Positions 1 through 10,536 of a DNA stretch of 64,000 nt are shown here, piece after piece. The stretch spans positions 1,054,001 through 1,118,000 of the forward strand of contig NZ_CP092891.1 in assembly GCF_026559675.1 (NCBI RefSeq), given 5' to 3'. The first letter of the stretch is position 1. Each line of letters begins with the position of its first letter. Made by a program: the position numbers and the translations under genes. The notes under the pieces are model-generated. The model did not search any database. It worked only from the letters and a program-made list of their open reading frames with translations, and was not told where the DNA came from. This DNA comes from Microbacterium oxydans (lineage in GTDB: Bacteria > Actinomycetota > Actinomycetes > Actinomycetales > Microbacteriaceae).

Positions 1-2
1 TC

Positions 3-389
3 CGCGCGATCACCGGTGCCGCCGCCGCGCTCGCGGACGGGTCGCTCGCGCTCACGGTGGGCGACGACGGTCGGGAGCAGCGCGAGCGGCTCCTGGCGAT
101 GCCCGGCATCGGACCCTGGACCGCCGACTATGTGCGCATGCGCGTGCTCGGCGACCCCGACATCCTGCTGCCGGGCGACGTGGCGCTGCGCGCCGGTGCC
201 GCGGCCTCCGGACTGCCCGGCGAGGCGCGACCTCTCACCCTCTGGGCGGAGCGCACCGCACCCTGGCGCAGCTACCTCAGCGCCCACCTCTGGCGCGCCG
301 CCCAGGTGCGTCCGGCGGGCTCCCGGCGCAGCACCTCCCTGCCGCGCGCCGCCCGCACCGAAGACACGACCTCGAAGGAGACCTCATGA
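3..389 (+). CDS. alkA: DNA-3-methyladenine glycosylase (AlkA type), 3' end only
   Basis: The frame is open from the left edge, so only the C-terminal ~128 residues are present. They carry the helix-hairpin-helix of the base-excision glycosylase family ([14 protein letters not shown]) followed by LPGDVALR, whose Asp matches the catalytic aspartate of AlkA. The enzyme removes alkylated bases from DNA to start base excision repair. The stop overlaps the start of ogt (ATGA), so the two form one repair operon. In actinobacteria this domain is often the C-terminal part of an Ada-AlkA fusion; the N-terminal part is outside the window, so that cannot be decided here. Confidence 0.85.
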   Translation, partial: RAITGAAAALADGSLALTVGDDGREQRERLLAMPGIGPWTADYVRMRVLGDPDILLPGDVALRAGAAASGLPGEARPLTLWAERTAPWRSYLSAHLWRAAQVRPAGSRRSTSLPRAARTEDTTSKETS

Positions 390-883
390 CCGCCCTGATC
401 CAGACCATCGACACCCCCGACGGCGCGTTCACGATCCTCGCCGACGACCGCCAGCGCGTGCTGTCCTCCGGCTGGACGTCCGACGTCGAGGCGATCCTCG
501 GACGCCTCCCCGCCGCGATCCGTCCCGAGGCCCTCCGCGAGAGCGAGACGGACGCCGCCGCCGCAGCCCTGGCGTACTACGCGGGCGACCTCACGGCCAT
601 CGACGCCGTCGCCGTGAAGCAGTCCGGCACCGCGCTGCAGCTCGCCGGCTGGTCGGCCCTGCGCGGCATCGAGCCCGGCGACCCGCTCACCTACACGCGC
701 TTCGCCGCGCGACTGGGCAATCCGAACGCGGTGCGCGCGGCGGCCTCCATCTGCGCCCGCAACGCGCCCGCGCTGTTCGTGCCGTGCCACCGCGTGCTGC
801 GCACCGACGGCAGCCTCGGCGGCTTCGCCTGGGGGCTCGGCGTCAAGGAGAGCCTCCTCGCTCGGGAGGCCGTGACCGGTTGA
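386..883 (+). CDS. ogt: Methylated-DNA--protein-cysteine methyltransferase
   Basis: A 165-residue suicide repair protein that transfers the methyl group of O6-methylguanine to its own cysteine. The active-site motif PCHRV is present with Cys134, preceded by the helix-turn-helix recognition region ([18 protein letters not shown]) and followed by the GGFAWGL segment usual in this family. The length is normal for Ogt. The start overlaps the stop of the upstream AlkA-type gene by ATGA, so the proteins are translationally coupled and act on the same class of alkylation damage. No Ada-type regulatory cysteine domain is part of this polypeptide. Confidence 0.93.
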   Translation: MTALIQTIDTPDGAFTILADDRQRVLSSGWTSDVEAILGRLPAAIRPEALRESETDAAAAALAYYAGDLTAIDAVAVKQSGTALQLAGWSALRGIEPGDPLTYTRFAARLGNPNAVRAAASICARNAPALFVPCHRVLRTDGSLGGFAWGLGVKESLLAREAVTG

Positions 884-979
884 GGCGGGGTCGTGACCAG
901 GTGACGGGGTCGTGACCAGCTGACGGGGGATCACGACGAGGGCGCGGGAAGGCGGCTCTCGACGGATCGGGAATGACTC

Positions 980-1009
980 TTGCGTTCAGCTGGTTCACAG
1001 CAATAGGCT
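980..1009 (+). promoter_or_regulatory. Candidate sigma-70 type promoter for leader peptide and ABC exporter
   Basis: TTGCGT (980-985) and TAGGCT (1004-1009) are separated by 18 nt. Transcription would start near 1016 and give about 47 nt of RNA before the leader ATG. This is read from sequence only. The rest of 884-979 holds no recognisable gene; it is GC-rich spacer with a TGACGGGG-type direct repeat just after ogt. Confidence 0.5.
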
Positions 1010-1062
1010 GGTGGGCTGTCGCGCCAACCGGACGACATCGCCGAGCCCCTGAGGAGGACACC

Positions 1063-1128
1063 ATGACCACGATCGCCACCGCGCGGATCGCAGCTCTCGG
1101 CTCGACCCCGGCGCGTCCGCTCTCCTAG
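1063..1128 (+). CDS. 21-residue leader peptide upstream of ABC exporter
   Basis: A short reading frame of 21 codons ending in TAG. Its ribosome site is far better than that of the large gene behind it: GAGGAGG at 1051-1057, 5 nt from ATG. The peptide is not a signal sequence and ends in Ala-Arg-Pro-Leu-Ser. It lies on the presumed exporter transcript, 22 nt before a stable hairpin and 104 nt before the first ABC gene. Leader peptides in this position are known to control antibiotic-exporter and resistance genes through ribosome stalling. That role is inferred; the sequence shows only the strong SD, the short frame and the hairpin. Confidence 0.6.
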   Translation: MTTIATARIAALGSTPARPLS

Positions 1129-1150
1129 AGCCACCCCGCCCCTTCTTCGT

Positions 1151-1186
1151 CGGATGCCGGACTCTGTGAGTCCGCTCTCGCATCCG
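1151..1186 (+). promoter_or_regulatory. Leader hairpin, possible attenuator
   Basis: Two nested perfect stems: outer CGGATGC/GCATCCG (1151-1157 with 1180-1186) and inner CGGACTC/GAGTCCG (1158-1164 with 1168-1174, loop TGT), with a CTCTC bulge on the 3' side. No U tract follows, so it is not a textbook terminator. The 10-mer GTCCGCTCTC in the 3' arm (1170-1179) also occurs inside the last leader codons (1115-1124). That offers a short alternative pairing with the 5' arm which a stalled ribosome could block. Confidence 0.55.
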
Positions 1187-1232
1187 TCCCCGCTTCCGCA
1201 ACCGCTGTCCATACGAAACTCGTCTGAGAGAC

Positions 1233-3164
1233 ATGTCCTCCTTGCCTTCCGCGCAGAATCCCTCGCCTTCGTCCACCCTCTCCACTCCGGCCGCACTGTG
1301 GCGCCTGAAGCCCTTCGTGAAGCCGGTCATCTGGCGACTCGCCGGCGGTGCCGCCAGCGCGCTCATCGCCGCCGTCATCGCCCTGATGATCCCGATCGTG
1401 CTCGAGCAGATCATCAGCGGACCGGTCCGCTCCGGTGAGATCAGCGCGATCGTCTGGGGCGCCCTGGCCGTCTTCGCCCTCGCCCTCGGCGAGGCTCTGA
1501 TGGTCTGGCTGCGCCGCCAGTTCGTGCTCAACCCCTCCACCGAGGTGGAGTACAAGATGCGCACCGAGCTGTACTCGCGTCTGCAGACCCTCCCGGTGTC
1601 GTTCCACGACCGGTGGGGCTCCGGCCAGCTGCTCAGCCGCATGATGCAGGACATCGGTCTCATCCGCCGCTGGCTCGCGTTCGGCCTGGTGCTGCTCGTC
1701 GTCAACATCCTCACGATCATCATCGGATCCATGCTGCTGTTCCGCTGGCACTGGCTGCTGGGCACGATCTTCCTCGTCACGGCCATCCCGCTGTGGATCC
1801 GCGGCTACCTGTTCGAGAAGCGCTACGGCGCGCTCACCCGCCGCAGCCAGGACCAGGCCGGCGACCTCGCCACCAGCGTCGAGGAGAGCGTGCACGGCAT
1901 CCGCGTGCTGAAGGCGTTCGGTCGCGGCAAGCACGCGCTCAGCCGCTTCAGCCGCCAGGCGGAGACGCTGCGCGAGACCGAGATGAGCAAGGCCGGCGCG
2001 ATCGCGTCGATCTGGTTCTGGCTCGACCTCATGCCGCAGATCGCCTTCGGCCTGAGCCTCATCTCCGGCATCTGGCTGATCTCGGTCGGACAGATCGACG
2101 AGGCGCAGCTGTTCGCGTTCTTCGCGATGGCCGTCGTGCTCCGCTGGCCCATCGAGTCGATCGGCTTCCTGTTCTCGTTCATGCTCGACGCCCGCACGGC
2201 GACCGACCGCGTGTTCGACATCTTCTCCGAGATCAACACGATCACGGACCCGGAGAACCCGGTGCACATCGAGAACCCGCGCGGAGAGCTCGCGTTCGAG
2301 AACGCGCACTTCCGCTATCAGGACGCGGGTGCGCACGAGCGCGACCTGCTCGACGGCATCGACCTGGTGCTGCGTCCCGGCGAGACCATGGCGCTGGTGG
2401 GGCTCACCGGCAGCGGCAAGACCACGCTCACCACGCTCCCGACGCGTCTGTACGACGTGACGGGCGGCAAGGTGACCCTCGACGGCGTCGACGTGCGCGA
2501 TCTCCCGCTCTCCGAGCTCCGACAGCACATCGCCATGGCGTTCGAGGACGCGACGCTGTTCTCGGCGACCGTGCGCGAGAACGTGCTGCTCGGCCGTGCC
2601 GATCTCGACGTGCACAGCGACGAGGGGGAGCGCGTGCTCCGCGAGGCTCTCGACGTCGCCCAGGCGTCGTTCGTGGACTCGCTGCCCGACGGCGTGGAGA
2701 CGGTCATCGGCGAAGAGGGGCTCAGCCTCTCCGGTGGTCAGCGTCAGCGACTCGCCCTCGCCCGCGCGGTGGCGGCGAAGCCGAAGGTGCTCGTGCTCGA
2801 CGACCCGCTGTCCGCGCTCGACGTCGACACCGAGGCCCTCGTGGAGGAAGCCCTCCGCCACGTGCTGGCCGACACCACGGCCATGATCGTGGCGCACCGT
2901 CCGTCGACGGTCGCGCTCGCCGACCGCGTCGCCCTGCTCGAGGCCGGTCGGGTGACGGCCGTCGGCACCCACTCCGACCTGCTGAAGACGAGCCGGCACT
3001 ACCGTCACGTCATCTCCAGCCTGGAAGCAGAGGAGGCGGCGCGCACCGGCGCGATCCCCGTGATCCGCGATGAACAGGCCCGGATCGACGAAGAGGTCCG
3101 CGAGGGCCTCGGGATGCAGGCCGCCGACGAAGACCCGATCACCGAGAAGGAGGTGCAGCGATGA
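1233..3164 (+). CDS. ABC exporter half-transporter, subunit 1 (degenerate site)
   Basis: 643 residues: a six-helix exporter membrane domain (about 30-320) followed by a nucleotide-binding domain. Walker A is GLTGSGKTT and the signature is LSGGQRQR. Walker B reads [12 protein letters not shown], so the catalytic glutamate is replaced by Asp, and the Q-loop position has Glu (MAFEDATLF). This is the pattern of the degenerate half of heterodimeric multidrug or lipid exporters such as TM287/288 or BmrCD. The stop overlaps the start of the partner gene (ATGA). The ATG has only a weak SD (GAGAGAC), which contrasts with the strong SD of the leader peptide upstream. The substrate is unknown. Confidence 0.9.
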   Translation: MSSLPSAQNPSPSSTLSTPAALWRLKPFVKPVIWRLAGGAASALIAAVIALMIPIVLEQIISGPVRSGEISAIVWGALAVFALALGEALMVWLRRQFVLNPSTEVEYKMRTELYSRLQTLPVSFHDRWGSGQLLSRMMQDIGLIRRWLAFGLVLLVVNILTIIIGSMLLFRWHWLLGTIFLVTAIPLWIRGYLFEKRYGALTRRSQDQAGDLATSVEESVHGIRVLKAFGRGKHALSRFSRQAETLRETEMSKAGAIASIWFWLDLMPQIAFGLSLISGIWLISVGQIDEAQLFAFFAMAVVLRWPIESIGFLFSFMLDARTATDRVFDIFSEINTITDPENPVHIENPRGELAFENAHFRYQDAGAHERDLLDGIDLVLRPGETMALVGLTGSGKTTLTTLPTRLYDVTGGKVTLDGVDVRDLPLSELRQHIAMAFEDATLFSATVRENVLLGRADLDVHSDEGERVLREALDVAQASFVDSLPDGVETVIGEEGLSLSGGQRQRLALARAVAAKPKVLVLDDPLSALDVDTEALVEEALRHVLADTTAMIVAHRPSTVALADRVALLEAGRVTAVGTHSDLLKTSRHYRHVISSLEAEEAARTGAIPVIRDEQARIDEEVREGLGMQAADEDPITEKEVQR

Positions 3165-4975
3165 GCTCCGCCATCACCGGAACCCAGGACGAAGACCGTT
3201 CCGAGTACACCCGCGAGGAGAGCAAGGCGATCCGTCGTCGGTCCCTCCGACTGCTCGGATCCCTGGTCAGCCCGCTGAAGCCGCAGATCGTGCTGGCCGC
3301 CGTGGTGCTGGTCATCTCGACGGCGCTCCAGGTCGCGGGACCGATCCTCATCAGCATCGGTCTCGACCGGGCGCTACCCGCCGTCCTGAAGGATGCGGAC
3401 TGGATGCCGACCTTCGTGGTCGGCGGCATCTACCTGGTCGCCGGCGCCCTCGCCGCCGTCCTGATCGCCTGGTACGTCATCATCGCCGCCAAGCTCACGC
3501 AGGCAGTGCTCCTCGATCTGCGCAAGCGGATCTTCCTGCACACCCAGCGCCTGAGCCTGGAGTTCCACGAGTCGTACACGTCCGGCCGCATCATCTCGCG
3601 CCAGACCAGTGACCTCGACTCGATCAAGGAGCTTCTCGACGGCGGTCTGAACGAGCTCGTCTCCGGCGTGCTGTTCGGACTCTTCACCTTCGTCGCCCTG
3701 TGCATCTGGGACTGGCAGTCCGGTCTCATCCTCGCGCTCGGCGGCGTGCCGCTGTTCTTCCTGATGAAGTGGTTCTACTCGCGGTCGCAGCTCGTGTACC
3801 GCGAGTCCCGCGTGATCAGCGCGAAGGTGATCGTGCAGTTCGTCGAGACGATGACCGGCATCCGCGCCGTGAAGGCATTCCGCAAGGAGCCGCGCAACGA
3901 CAAGGCGTTCCAGGAGATCGCGGGCGAGTACCGCGACGTCAACCGCCGGTCGATGCTGCTGTTCGGGACGTTCGAGCCGGGCCTCATGGGCGTCGCGGCA
4001 CTGGTGCTCGGCATCGTCGTGCTCTGGGGCGGCATCCGCGTGTCCGAGGGTGCGCTCACCGTCGGTGTGCTGCTGTCGGCCGTGCTGTACGTGCGCAACT
4101 TCTTCGCGCCGATGCAGGAGATCGCGATGTTCCTGAACTCCTACCAGTCGGCCACGGCCGCGCTGGAGAAGGTGTCGGGCGTGCTCGAGGAGGTGCCGAC
4201 GGTTCCGGACCCCGAGAAGCCGGTCGACCTCTGGGAGTCCCGCGGTCACATCGAGTTCGACGAGGTGACGTTCGGATACAACGGCGAGAAGACGATCCTC
4301 CCGAACTTCTCGCTCGACATCCCCGCCGGTCAGACCATCGCGCTGGTGGGCACGACCGGTGCGGGCAAGTCCACGCTGGCGAAGCTCATCTCGCGCTTCT
4401 ACGACCCCTCCCGGGGCCGCGTCACCCTCGACGGGGTCGACCTGCGTTCGCTGCACCCGAAGGACCTCCGCCGGGCGATCGTCATGGTCACCCAGGAGGC
4501 CTACCTGTTCAGCGGGACCGTCGCCGACAACATCGCGCTGGGCAAGCCCGACGCGACGCTCGACGAGATCAGGGCGGCGGCACGGGCGGTCGGTGCGGAC
4601 GAGTTCATCTCTTCGCTGCCCGACGGGTACGGCACCGACGTGAACAAGCGCGGTGGACGGGTCTCGGCCGGTCAGCGCCAGCTCATCTCGTTCGCCCGGG
4701 CCTTCCTCGCCGACCCGGCGGTGCTGATCCTCGACGAGGCGACGGCATCGCTGGACATTCCGTCCGAGCGCCTGATCCAGGACGCACTGCAGACCCTGCT
4801 CAAGGACCGCACCGCGATCATCATCGCGCACCGTCTCTCGACGGTCGCGATCGCCGACCGGGTGCTGGTGATGGAGCACGGGCGGATCATCGAGGACGAC
4901 AGCCCGGATGCCCTCATCGGCGGAACGGGCAAGTTCGCGCAGCTGCACGCGGCCTGGCAGGAGACGCTGGTCTGA
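3161..4975 (+). CDS. ABC exporter half-transporter, subunit 2 (catalytic site)
   Basis: 604 residues with a six-helix membrane domain and a C-terminal ATPase. Walker A is GTTGAGKST, Walker B is [12 protein letters not shown] with the catalytic Glu intact, and the Q-loop (VTQEAYLF) and H-loop (IIAHRLST) are normal. The signature is VSAGQRQ rather than LSGGQ. In the dimer this altered signature faces the Asp-substituted Walker B of subunit 1, so one composite site is degenerate on both sides and the other is competent. It is translationally coupled to subunit 1. Heterodimeric exporters of this kind usually expel drugs or lipids; the substrate cannot be read from sequence. Confidence 0.9.
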   Translation: MSSAITGTQDEDRSEYTREESKAIRRRSLRLLGSLVSPLKPQIVLAAVVLVISTALQVAGPILISIGLDRALPAVLKDADWMPTFVVGGIYLVAGALAAVLIAWYVIIAAKLTQAVLLDLRKRIFLHTQRLSLEFHESYTSGRIISRQTSDLDSIKELLDGGLNELVSGVLFGLFTFVALCIWDWQSGLILALGGVPLFFLMKWFYSRSQLVYRESRVISAKVIVQFVETMTGIRAVKAFRKEPRNDKAFQEIAGEYRDVNRRSMLLFGTFEPGLMGVAALVLGIVVLWGGIRVSEGALTVGVLLSAVLYVRNFFAPMQEIAMFLNSYQSATAALEKVSGVLEEVPTVPDPEKPVDLWESRGHIEFDEVTFGYNGEKTILPNFSLDIPAGQTIALVGTTGAGKSTLAKLISRFYDPSRGRVTLDGVDLRSLHPKDLRRAIVMVTQEAYLFSGTVADNIALGKPDATLDEIRAAARAVGADEFISSLPDGYGTDVNKRGGRVSAGQRQLISFARAFLADPAVLILDEATASLDIPSERLIQDALQTLLKDRTAIIIAHRLSTVAIADRVLVMEHGRIIEDDSPDALIGGTGKFAQLHAAWQETLV

Positions 4976-5105
4976 GCATGCCTGTGACGGCGGCGGCCAC
5001 GCACGACCTCACCGACTCGGTGGGGCGGGCGTGGCCGCGGTCGTCCCGGCGGGTCTCGGTCGTCGCGGGAGAGCGCGGAGACCGACGCGTGGGTAGCATC
5101 GAGGT

Positions 5106-5924
5106 ATGGACCCGTTGCTGCTCGCTGCCGAGTGGTGGTGGATCGCGCCGACCGCGGTCGCCGCGGGAACGGTCGGGGTGATGGGTCTTCGTCGACGCAG
5201 CAGCACCGTGAGCGGACGTCGTCTCGCCGTCGACGCCGCGCGCCACGACCTCAGGGAAGCGCAGCTGGTGGCGGGCGAGCGGCGCACCGCGCTGAAGATC
5301 GCCCGAGCCGATCTCGCTCGCGTCTCCGCCGAGCGGGCGGCGCAGCGAGCGACCGCCGAGCAGGTCGCCGGAGCCCGCCGGATGCTCCGCGAGAGGGAGC
5401 GCGACGCGAAGGCCGCCGCCGCCGATGTGCGCGCGCGTCAGGTCCGGCTCAACGCCGCGAGGGCCGCCGTGCCCTCGGCGTCGGAGCCGCGCCCCCTGGA
5501 GCGACTGCACGCCGCGCATGACGCGGTGACGACGCGGTGGATGCGCTACGAGACCGACCCCGCCCTGCAGATCGCCTATCCGGCCATGACCGACGTCAAG
5601 AATCCCGCCACGGCCGCGTACTTCCGTGCCGCCGGACACGCCGTCGACAGGCGACGCGAGGCGGCGGGCAAGGTCACCCCCGCGGAGTTCGCTGCGTACC
5701 GTGACGCGGTCGCCGAGCTGGAGCGGGCGTTCGAGGCGGCCGAGCACGCTGCGAAGGTGCAGGCGGGCGAGGCACCGTCGAACGCGGCCTGGCAGGATGC
5801 CGCGCAGGACATGCTCAGTCGCTCGGCCGAGGCCATCGACCGCGCCGCCGGTGCCGCTGCCGCCGCACTCTCGTCCTGGACGAGCCGCGGGCGCAAGGGC
5901 CCGCCGCCCGACCAGCAGCGCTGA
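5106..5924 (+). CDS. Hypothetical membrane-anchored coiled-coil protein
   Basis: 272 residues, no family recognised. One hydrophobic segment near the N-terminus (about 2-27, rich in Trp and Ala) is followed by basic residues, then a long Ala/Arg/Glu helical region (about 45-120) that looks like a coiled coil, then a less charged helical part to the end. This suggests a single membrane anchor with a cytoplasmic helical body. A -10-like TAGCAT ends 6 nt before ATG, and GAGGT touches the start, so the transcript may be nearly leaderless. It stands alone between the ABC exporter and the convergent glycosidase gene. Confidence 0.7.
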   Translation: MDPLLLAAEWWWIAPTAVAAGTVGVMGLRRRSSTVSGRRLAVDAARHDLREAQLVAGERRTALKIARADLARVSAERAAQRATAEQVAGARRMLRERERDAKAAAADVRARQVRLNAARAAVPSASEPRPLERLHAAHDAVTTRWMRYETDPALQIAYPAMTDVKNPATAAYFRAAGHAVDRRREAAGKVTPAEFAAYRDAVAELERAFEAAEHAAKVQAGEAPSNAAWQDAAQDMLSRSAEAIDRAAGAAAAALSSWTSRGRKGPPPDQQR

Positions 5925-5927
5925 CCG

Positions 5928-7418
5928 TCACCCGACCGGCCTCCGGCCGCCTCCCTCGGTCGTCTCGGCGAGAGCCGAGGACGCCCCCACGGTCCTCGTC
6001 CGCACGAGCTCGCGGTACCAGTGCCCCGAGTCCTTGACCGTGCGCTCCAGGGAGTCGAAGTCGACCCGCACGATGCCGAAGCGCTTGGCGTAGCCGTAGC
6101 CCCACTCGAAGTTGTCGAGCAGCGACCAGACGAAGTAGCCGCGCAGGTCCACGCCGCGCTCGAGCGCCCGGTGCGCCGCGGTGAAGTGACGGCGGAGGTA
6201 GTCGATGCGCTCGGGGTCGGGCACGGAGCCGTCCTCCGCGACCTCGTCGTCGAACGCCGCACCGTTCTCGGTCACCATCAGGGCCTGCTCCGGGAACTGC
6301 TCCGAGAGCGACACCAGCAGCTCCTCCAGGCCCTCCGGGGCGATGTTCCACCCCATCGCGGTGTACGGCCCCGGCTGCTCGACGAACTCGACCAGCTCGT
6401 CGCTCCCCGGCCACGCCGTGCCGCCCTCCGCGCCCTTGTGGCCGTCGTTCTGCTGCTTCGGAGAGAGCCCGTCCCAGAGGCGGACCGTCGCGGTGGAGTA
6501 GTAGTTCACCCCGAGCACGTCGATCGGCTGGTGGATGGTGTCGAGGTCGCCCTCGCGCACGAAGTCCCAGTCGGTGACCGACGCGGTGTCCGCGAGCAGA
6601 TCGGCCGGGTACTCGCCGCGCAGCATCGGACCGGTGAACGCCCGGTTCGCGAGCGCGTCGATCCGGCGCATCGCCTCGGCCGCTCCGTCGCCCTGCCCCC
6701 GCAGGACGTGGAAGTTCAGCGTGACCGAGTAGTCGGGGTCACCGGTCGAGGTGGCCCGCAGCGCCTGCACGGCTCGCCCGTGCGCGAGGTTGAGATGGTG
6801 CACGGCCGACAGCGCGGAGATCGGCTCGTGCCGACCCGGTGCGTGCCCGCCCTGCCCGTAGCCGAGGTACGCGGAGCACCACGGCTCGTTGAGCGTCGTC
6901 CAGGTGTGCACGCGATCCCCGAGAGCCGTGCCCATGATCTCGGCGTAGCGCTCGAAGGCATCGGTCGTCGCGCGGGAGGTCCAGCCGCCCGCATCCTCCA
7001 GGTACTGCGGAAGGTCCCAGTGGTACAGCGTGGCCACCGGACGGATGCCGCGTTCGAGCAGGCCGTCGACGAGGCGCGAGTAGAAGTCCACGCCCGCCCG
7101 GTTGACCTCGCCCGAGGCGGCCGGCACGATGCGCGGCCAGGCGATCGAGAACCGGTAGGCCTGCAGCCCGAGGTCGCTCATCAGGTCGAGATCCTCGTCG
7201 ACGCGGTGGTAGTGGTCGCACGCCACGTCACCGGTGTCGCCGTTCCACACGCGCCCCGGTGTCCTGCTGAAGGTGTCCCAGATCGAGGGCGTGCGCCCGT
7301 CCTCGGCCGCCGCGCCCTCGATCTGGTACGACGCGGTGGCGGAGCCGAATGTGAAGCCCTCGGGGAAGACGAGGCCGGAGCCGCGATAGTCGTCCCGGGG
7401 CGTGAGGGGGAGGGTCAT
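5928..7418 (-). CDS. GH1 beta-glucosidase
   Basis: 496 residues, full length for glycoside hydrolase family 1. The acid/base motif TLNEPW (Glu178) and the nucleophile motif VTENG (Glu384) are both present, as is the substrate-pocket segment YHWDLPQYL. There is no signal peptide, so it acts in the cytoplasm on imported beta-linked disaccharides or oligosaccharides. It is the last gene of the LacI-regulated importer operon; its ATG overlaps the stop of the GH31 gene and a GAGGAG site lies within that gene. Together with the alpha-xylosidase this suggests stepwise trimming of xyloglucan-type oligosaccharides, which is inference. Confidence 0.93.
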   Translation of the reverse strand: MTLPLTPRDDYRGSGLVFPEGFTFGSATASYQIEGAAAEDGRTPSIWDTFSRTPGRVWNGDTGDVACDHYHRVDEDLDLMSDLGLQAYRFSIAWPRIVPAASGEVNRAGVDFYSRLVDGLLERGIRPVATLYHWDLPQYLEDAGGWTSRATTDAFERYAEIMGTALGDRVHTWTTLNEPWCSAYLGYGQGGHAPGRHEPISALSAVHHLNLAHGRAVQALRATSTGDPDYSVTLNFHVLRGQGDGAAEAMRRIDALANRAFTGPMLRGEYPADLLADTASVTDWDFVREGDLDTIHQPIDVLGVNYYSTATVRLWDGLSPKQQNDGHKGAEGGTAWPGSDELVEFVEQPGPYTAMGWNIAPEGLEELLVSLSEQFPEQALMVTENGAAFDDEVAEDGSVPDPERIDYLRRHFTAAHRALERGVDLRGYFVWSLLDNFEWGYGYAKRFGIVRVDFDSLERTVKDSGHWYRELVRTRTVGASSALAETTEGGGRRPVG

Positions 7419-9649
7419 GCGGTGATCTCCTCGAGGTCGGCGGTGTAGGTCTCGGTGCGTCCGTCGGGGTTCGTCACGGTGACGGCGACGCTGCCGGTGC
7501 CGCCCGGGAAGACCCGGAGCCGCAGACCGTCATGGTAGTCGTAGTCCGGCCGGTCCACCCGGGCGCCCCAGGGGAGCGCGGTCCCGGGCCGCACGTACAG
7601 CGGCAGGGAGTCGAAGCCGTGCCGCTCCCGGCGCCAGCCCCCGCCCGTGACGGTCTCACCCGTGAGCAGCGAGGTCCATTCCCCAGCCGGCAGGTAGAAC
7701 TCGACCTCGCCGTCCTCCGTGAAGACCGGGGCGACGAGGAGGTCCGGGCCGAGCATGTACTGCCGGTCGAGGTACGCCGTCGCCGGGTCGTCGGGGAACT
7801 CCAGCACCATCGGGCGCATCAGCGGGACACCCGTCGCCGCCGCCTCCAGGCCGTGCTGGTACAGGTACGGCATCAGCCGCATCTTGAGGTGGGTGAACTG
7901 CCTCGTCACCTCGACGGCCTCCTCGTCGAACGCCCACGGCACCCGGTACGAGCTGGAGCCGTGGAAGCGCGAGTGCGAGCCGAGCAGTCCGAAGGCGGTC
8001 CAGCGCTTGTACACCCCGGCGTCCGGCATGCCCTCGAAGCCCCCGATGTCGTGGCTCCAGAACGCGAAGCCGGACAGCGCGAGCGAGAGGCCGCCGCGGA
8101 GCGTCTCGGCCATCGAGGTGTACGTCGACGTCGAGTCGCCGCCCCAGTGCACGGGCATGCTCTGCCCGCCCGTGGTCGCCGACCGCGCGAACAGCACCGC
8201 GTCGCCCTCTCCGCGCGTCTCGGTGAGCACATCGTGCACCGCCCGGTTGTAGAGGTCGGTGTAGAGGTTGTGCATGCGCTCGGGATCGGCGCCGTCGGCC
8301 CACACCACGTCGGTCGGGATGCGCTCGCCGAAGTCGGTCTTGAAGCAGTCGACACCCTGCGCCACGAGGGCGCGCAGCTTCGCCTGGTACCAGGCCGTCG
8401 CGTCGGGGTTCGTGAAGTCGACCAGCCCCATGCCGGCCTGCCACAGGTCCCACTGCCACACGGTGCCGTCGGCCCGCTTCACGAGGAAGCCCTGGTCGGC
8501 GGCCTCGCGGAAGAGCGGCGATCGCTGGGCGATGTAGGGGTTGATCCACACGCACACCCGGAGGTCGCGCTCGTGCAGACGGCCGAGCATGCCCTCGGGG
8601 TCGGGGAACACCCGGGGGTCCCACTCGAAGTCGCACCAGTTGAACTCGCGCATCCAGAAGCAGTCGAAGTGGAACACCGACACGGGCAGCTCGCGGGCGG
8701 CCATCTCGTCGAGGAACGAGTTCACGGTCTGCTCGTCGTAGTCGGTCGTGAAACTGGTCGACAGCCACAGCCCGTACGACCAGGCGGGCACGATCGGCGG
8801 ACGCCCGGTGAGCGCCGTGTAGCGACCGAGCACGTCCTTGGGCGTGGGGCCCGCGATCACGAAGTACTCCAGCACCTCCCCGGAGACGGAGAACTGCACC
8901 CGCTCCACGGCTTCGGAGCCGATCTCGTAGGACACATGCCCCGGATCGTTCACGAGCACGCCGTACCCGCGGCTGGAGAGGTGGAACGGCACGTTCTTGT
9001 ACGCCTGTTCGCTGGAGGTGCCGCCATCGGCGTTCCACACGTCGACGGTCTGCCCGTTCTTCACGAGGGGGCCGAAGCGCTCGCCGAGTCCGTAGATCTG
9101 CTCGCCGACGCCGAGGTCGAGCTGCTCGTGCACGAAGGTCGAGGCCGCGGGTGCCCCGCCGCCCTGGCGCGCGTTGCCCACGATTCCGGGATCCACCTGC
9201 GCGTCGTCGGCGAGGCGGATGTAGCCCTGCGCCTTGTGCCCGCTGCCGGTCACCCGTCGACCGTCGACCGCGAACGAGAGGTTCCACGGCGCACCGGTCG
9301 CGATCGTCGCGACGAGGGAGCCCGCGTCGACCACGCCCGCGGTGTCGGTCACCGAGACGGAGGGCTCGGCCGTGCCTGCACCGGGAAGGGCGAAGCCGTG
9401 GGGCGGACGACCTCCGGTGTGGTGGGCGATCCGCACCCGGATCACCCCCTCCGCGGGGGAGGAGAGCGTCGTGGTGAGCACGGGGCGGTTGAGGGTGTCG
9501 CCGCGTCCCGCGATCACCTTGGTGGGAGCGGTGATGACGATCCCGGGACCGTCAGGGGTGTCCGAGGTCTCGGCGACGTCGTACGCCTCCTGCGCGTGGA
9601 GCGCGGTGACGCCGGGACGCAGCTGCCAGAACCCGTCGGTGAACTTCAT
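7415..9649 (-). CDS. yicI: GH31 alpha-xylosidase (YicI type)
   Basis: 744 residues, close to the 772 of E. coli YicI. The N-terminus ([14 protein letters not shown]) has the YicI pattern. The nucleophile motif is [12 protein letters not shown] and the acid/base region is [10 protein letters not shown]. The family hydrolyses alpha-xylosides such as isoprimeverose in the cytoplasm; no signal peptide is seen here. ATG 9649 is chosen because it shares one base with the permease stop (TAATG) and has GGAG upstream; the frame stays open upstream only as a shadow of the permease gene. It is coupled to the permease and to the GH1 gene. Confidence 0.93.
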   Translation of the reverse strand: MKFTDGFWQLRPGVTALHAQEAYDVAETSDTPDGPGIVITAPTKVIAGRGDTLNRPVLTTTLSSPAEGVIRVRIAHHTGGRPPHGFALPGAGTAEPSVSVTDTAGVVDAGSLVATIATGAPWNLSFAVDGRRVTGSGHKAQGYIRLADDAQVDPGIVGNARQGGGAPAASTFVHEQLDLGVGEQIYGLGERFGPLVKNGQTVDVWNADGGTSSEQAYKNVPFHLSSRGYGVLVNDPGHVSYEIGSEAVERVQFSVSGEVLEYFVIAGPTPKDVLGRYTALTGRPPIVPAWSYGLWLSTSFTTDYDEQTVNSFLDEMAARELPVSVFHFDCFWMREFNWCDFEWDPRVFPDPEGMLGRLHERDLRVCVWINPYIAQRSPLFREAADQGFLVKRADGTVWQWDLWQAGMGLVDFTNPDATAWYQAKLRALVAQGVDCFKTDFGERIPTDVVWADGADPERMHNLYTDLYNRAVHDVLTETRGEGDAVLFARSATTGGQSMPVHWGGDSTSTYTSMAETLRGGLSLALSGFAFWSHDIGGFEGMPDAGVYKRWTAFGLLGSHSRFHGSSSYRVPWAFDEEAVEVTRQFTHLKMRLMPYLYQHGLEAAATGVPLMRPMVLEFPDDPATAYLDRQYMLGPDLLVAPVFTEDGEVEFYLPAGEWTSLLTGETVTGGGWRRERHGFDSLPLYVRPGTALPWGARVDRPDYDYHDGLRLRVFPGGTGSVAVTVTNPDGRTETYTADLEEITA

Positions 9650-10536
9650 TACTTGACTGCTCCTGCCGTGATGCCCCGGGTGAGGGTGCGCTGGAAGATG
9701 AGGAAGAAGATGAGCGTGGGGATGATGCCCAGCAGGGCGGAGGCACTCGTGGTGGTGACGTCCATGAGCCGGTCGCCCTGCAGCACGCTGATCGCGACGG
9801 GCACGGTCTGGTTCGCGTTCGAGGCGAGGAACGTCAGGGGGATGAGGAACTCGTTCCACGTCCAGATGAAGAAGAAGATGAGCAGCACCGACAGCGTCGG
9901 GCGGCTGATCGGGAACACGACGCGCCAGAGGATCTGCCAGCGCGTGGCGCCGTCGAGCGACGCCGCCTCGAGCACCTCCTTGGGGAAGGTGCCGTACACC
10001 GACGAGAGCAGATACGTGCCGAACGCCGCCTGGATGACGGTGAACACGATGATGACCGACCACACGTTGTCGTACAGGCCGACGGATTTGAACATGTAGT
10101 ACAGCGGGTAGAGCAGCGCCTCCTGCGGCAGCAGGTTCGCGAGCAGGAAGAGCAGCACGATCCAGGAACGGCCGCGGACGCGTCCGATGCCGATCGCGAA
10201 CGCGTTGAGCATCGAGATCACCACGGCGAGGACCGCGACGATGCCGGAGATGAAGATCGAGTTCCAGACCTTCTCGGGGAAGTTCACGCGCTCCCAGAAT
10301 TTGATGATCCCGCCGAAGTCGAGCGTCTCGGGGAGCGCGAGCGGACCGGAGGTCGCATAGTCGACCGGGGACTTGAACGAGTTCACCAGCACGAGGTAGA
10401 ACGGCGCGATGACCAGCAGGGCGCCGATGACGACGAGTGCCAGCAGCAGCCAGTCGACCGGGCGCTTCTTGGTCATGCCGCCGCGGGGACGGCTCTTGGC
10501 GGGCTTGCCGGTGACGATGGCGGTGGTGGCGTGCAT
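9649..10536 (-). CDS. Carbohydrate ABC transporter permease (MalG/UgpE type)
   Basis: 295 residues with about six membrane helices, the first at roughly residues 30-50. The permease EAA loop is recognisable in EVLEAASLDGATRWQILW, which contacts the ATPase. It pairs with the MalF-type permease encoded just upstream, whose stop overlaps this ATG (TGATG). No ATPase is encoded in the cluster, which is normal for actinobacterial CUT1 systems that share an MsiK-type ATPase. The operon glycosidases suggest xyloside or beta-glucoside oligosaccharides as cargo. Confidence 0.92.
   Translation of the reverse strand: MHATTAIVTGKPAKSRPRGGMTKKRPVDWLLLALVVIGALLVIAPFYLVLVNSFKSPVDYATSGPLALPETLDFGGIIKFWERVNFPEKVWNSIFISGIVAVLAVVISMLNAFAIGIGRVRGRSWIVLLFLLANLLPQEALLYPLYYMFKSVGLYDNVWSVIIVFTVIQAAFGTYLLSSVYGTFPKEVLEAASLDGATRWQILWRVVFPISRPTLSVLLIFFFIWTWNEFLIPLTFLASNANQTVPVAISVLQGDRLMDVTTTSASALLGIIPTLIFFLIFQRTLTRGITAGAVK

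Noticed and set aside
1125..3008. Long open frame (about 627 codons) antisense to the first ABC exporter gene
   Set aside because: It mirrors the real gene in high-GC DNA; it is full of Arg/Glu/His-rich low-complexity sequence, has no domain and no start signal. The same applies to other long antisense frames, for example opposite GH31 (7532-10099), the D-aminoacylase fusion (20342-24214) and the hpa operon (47818-51204).
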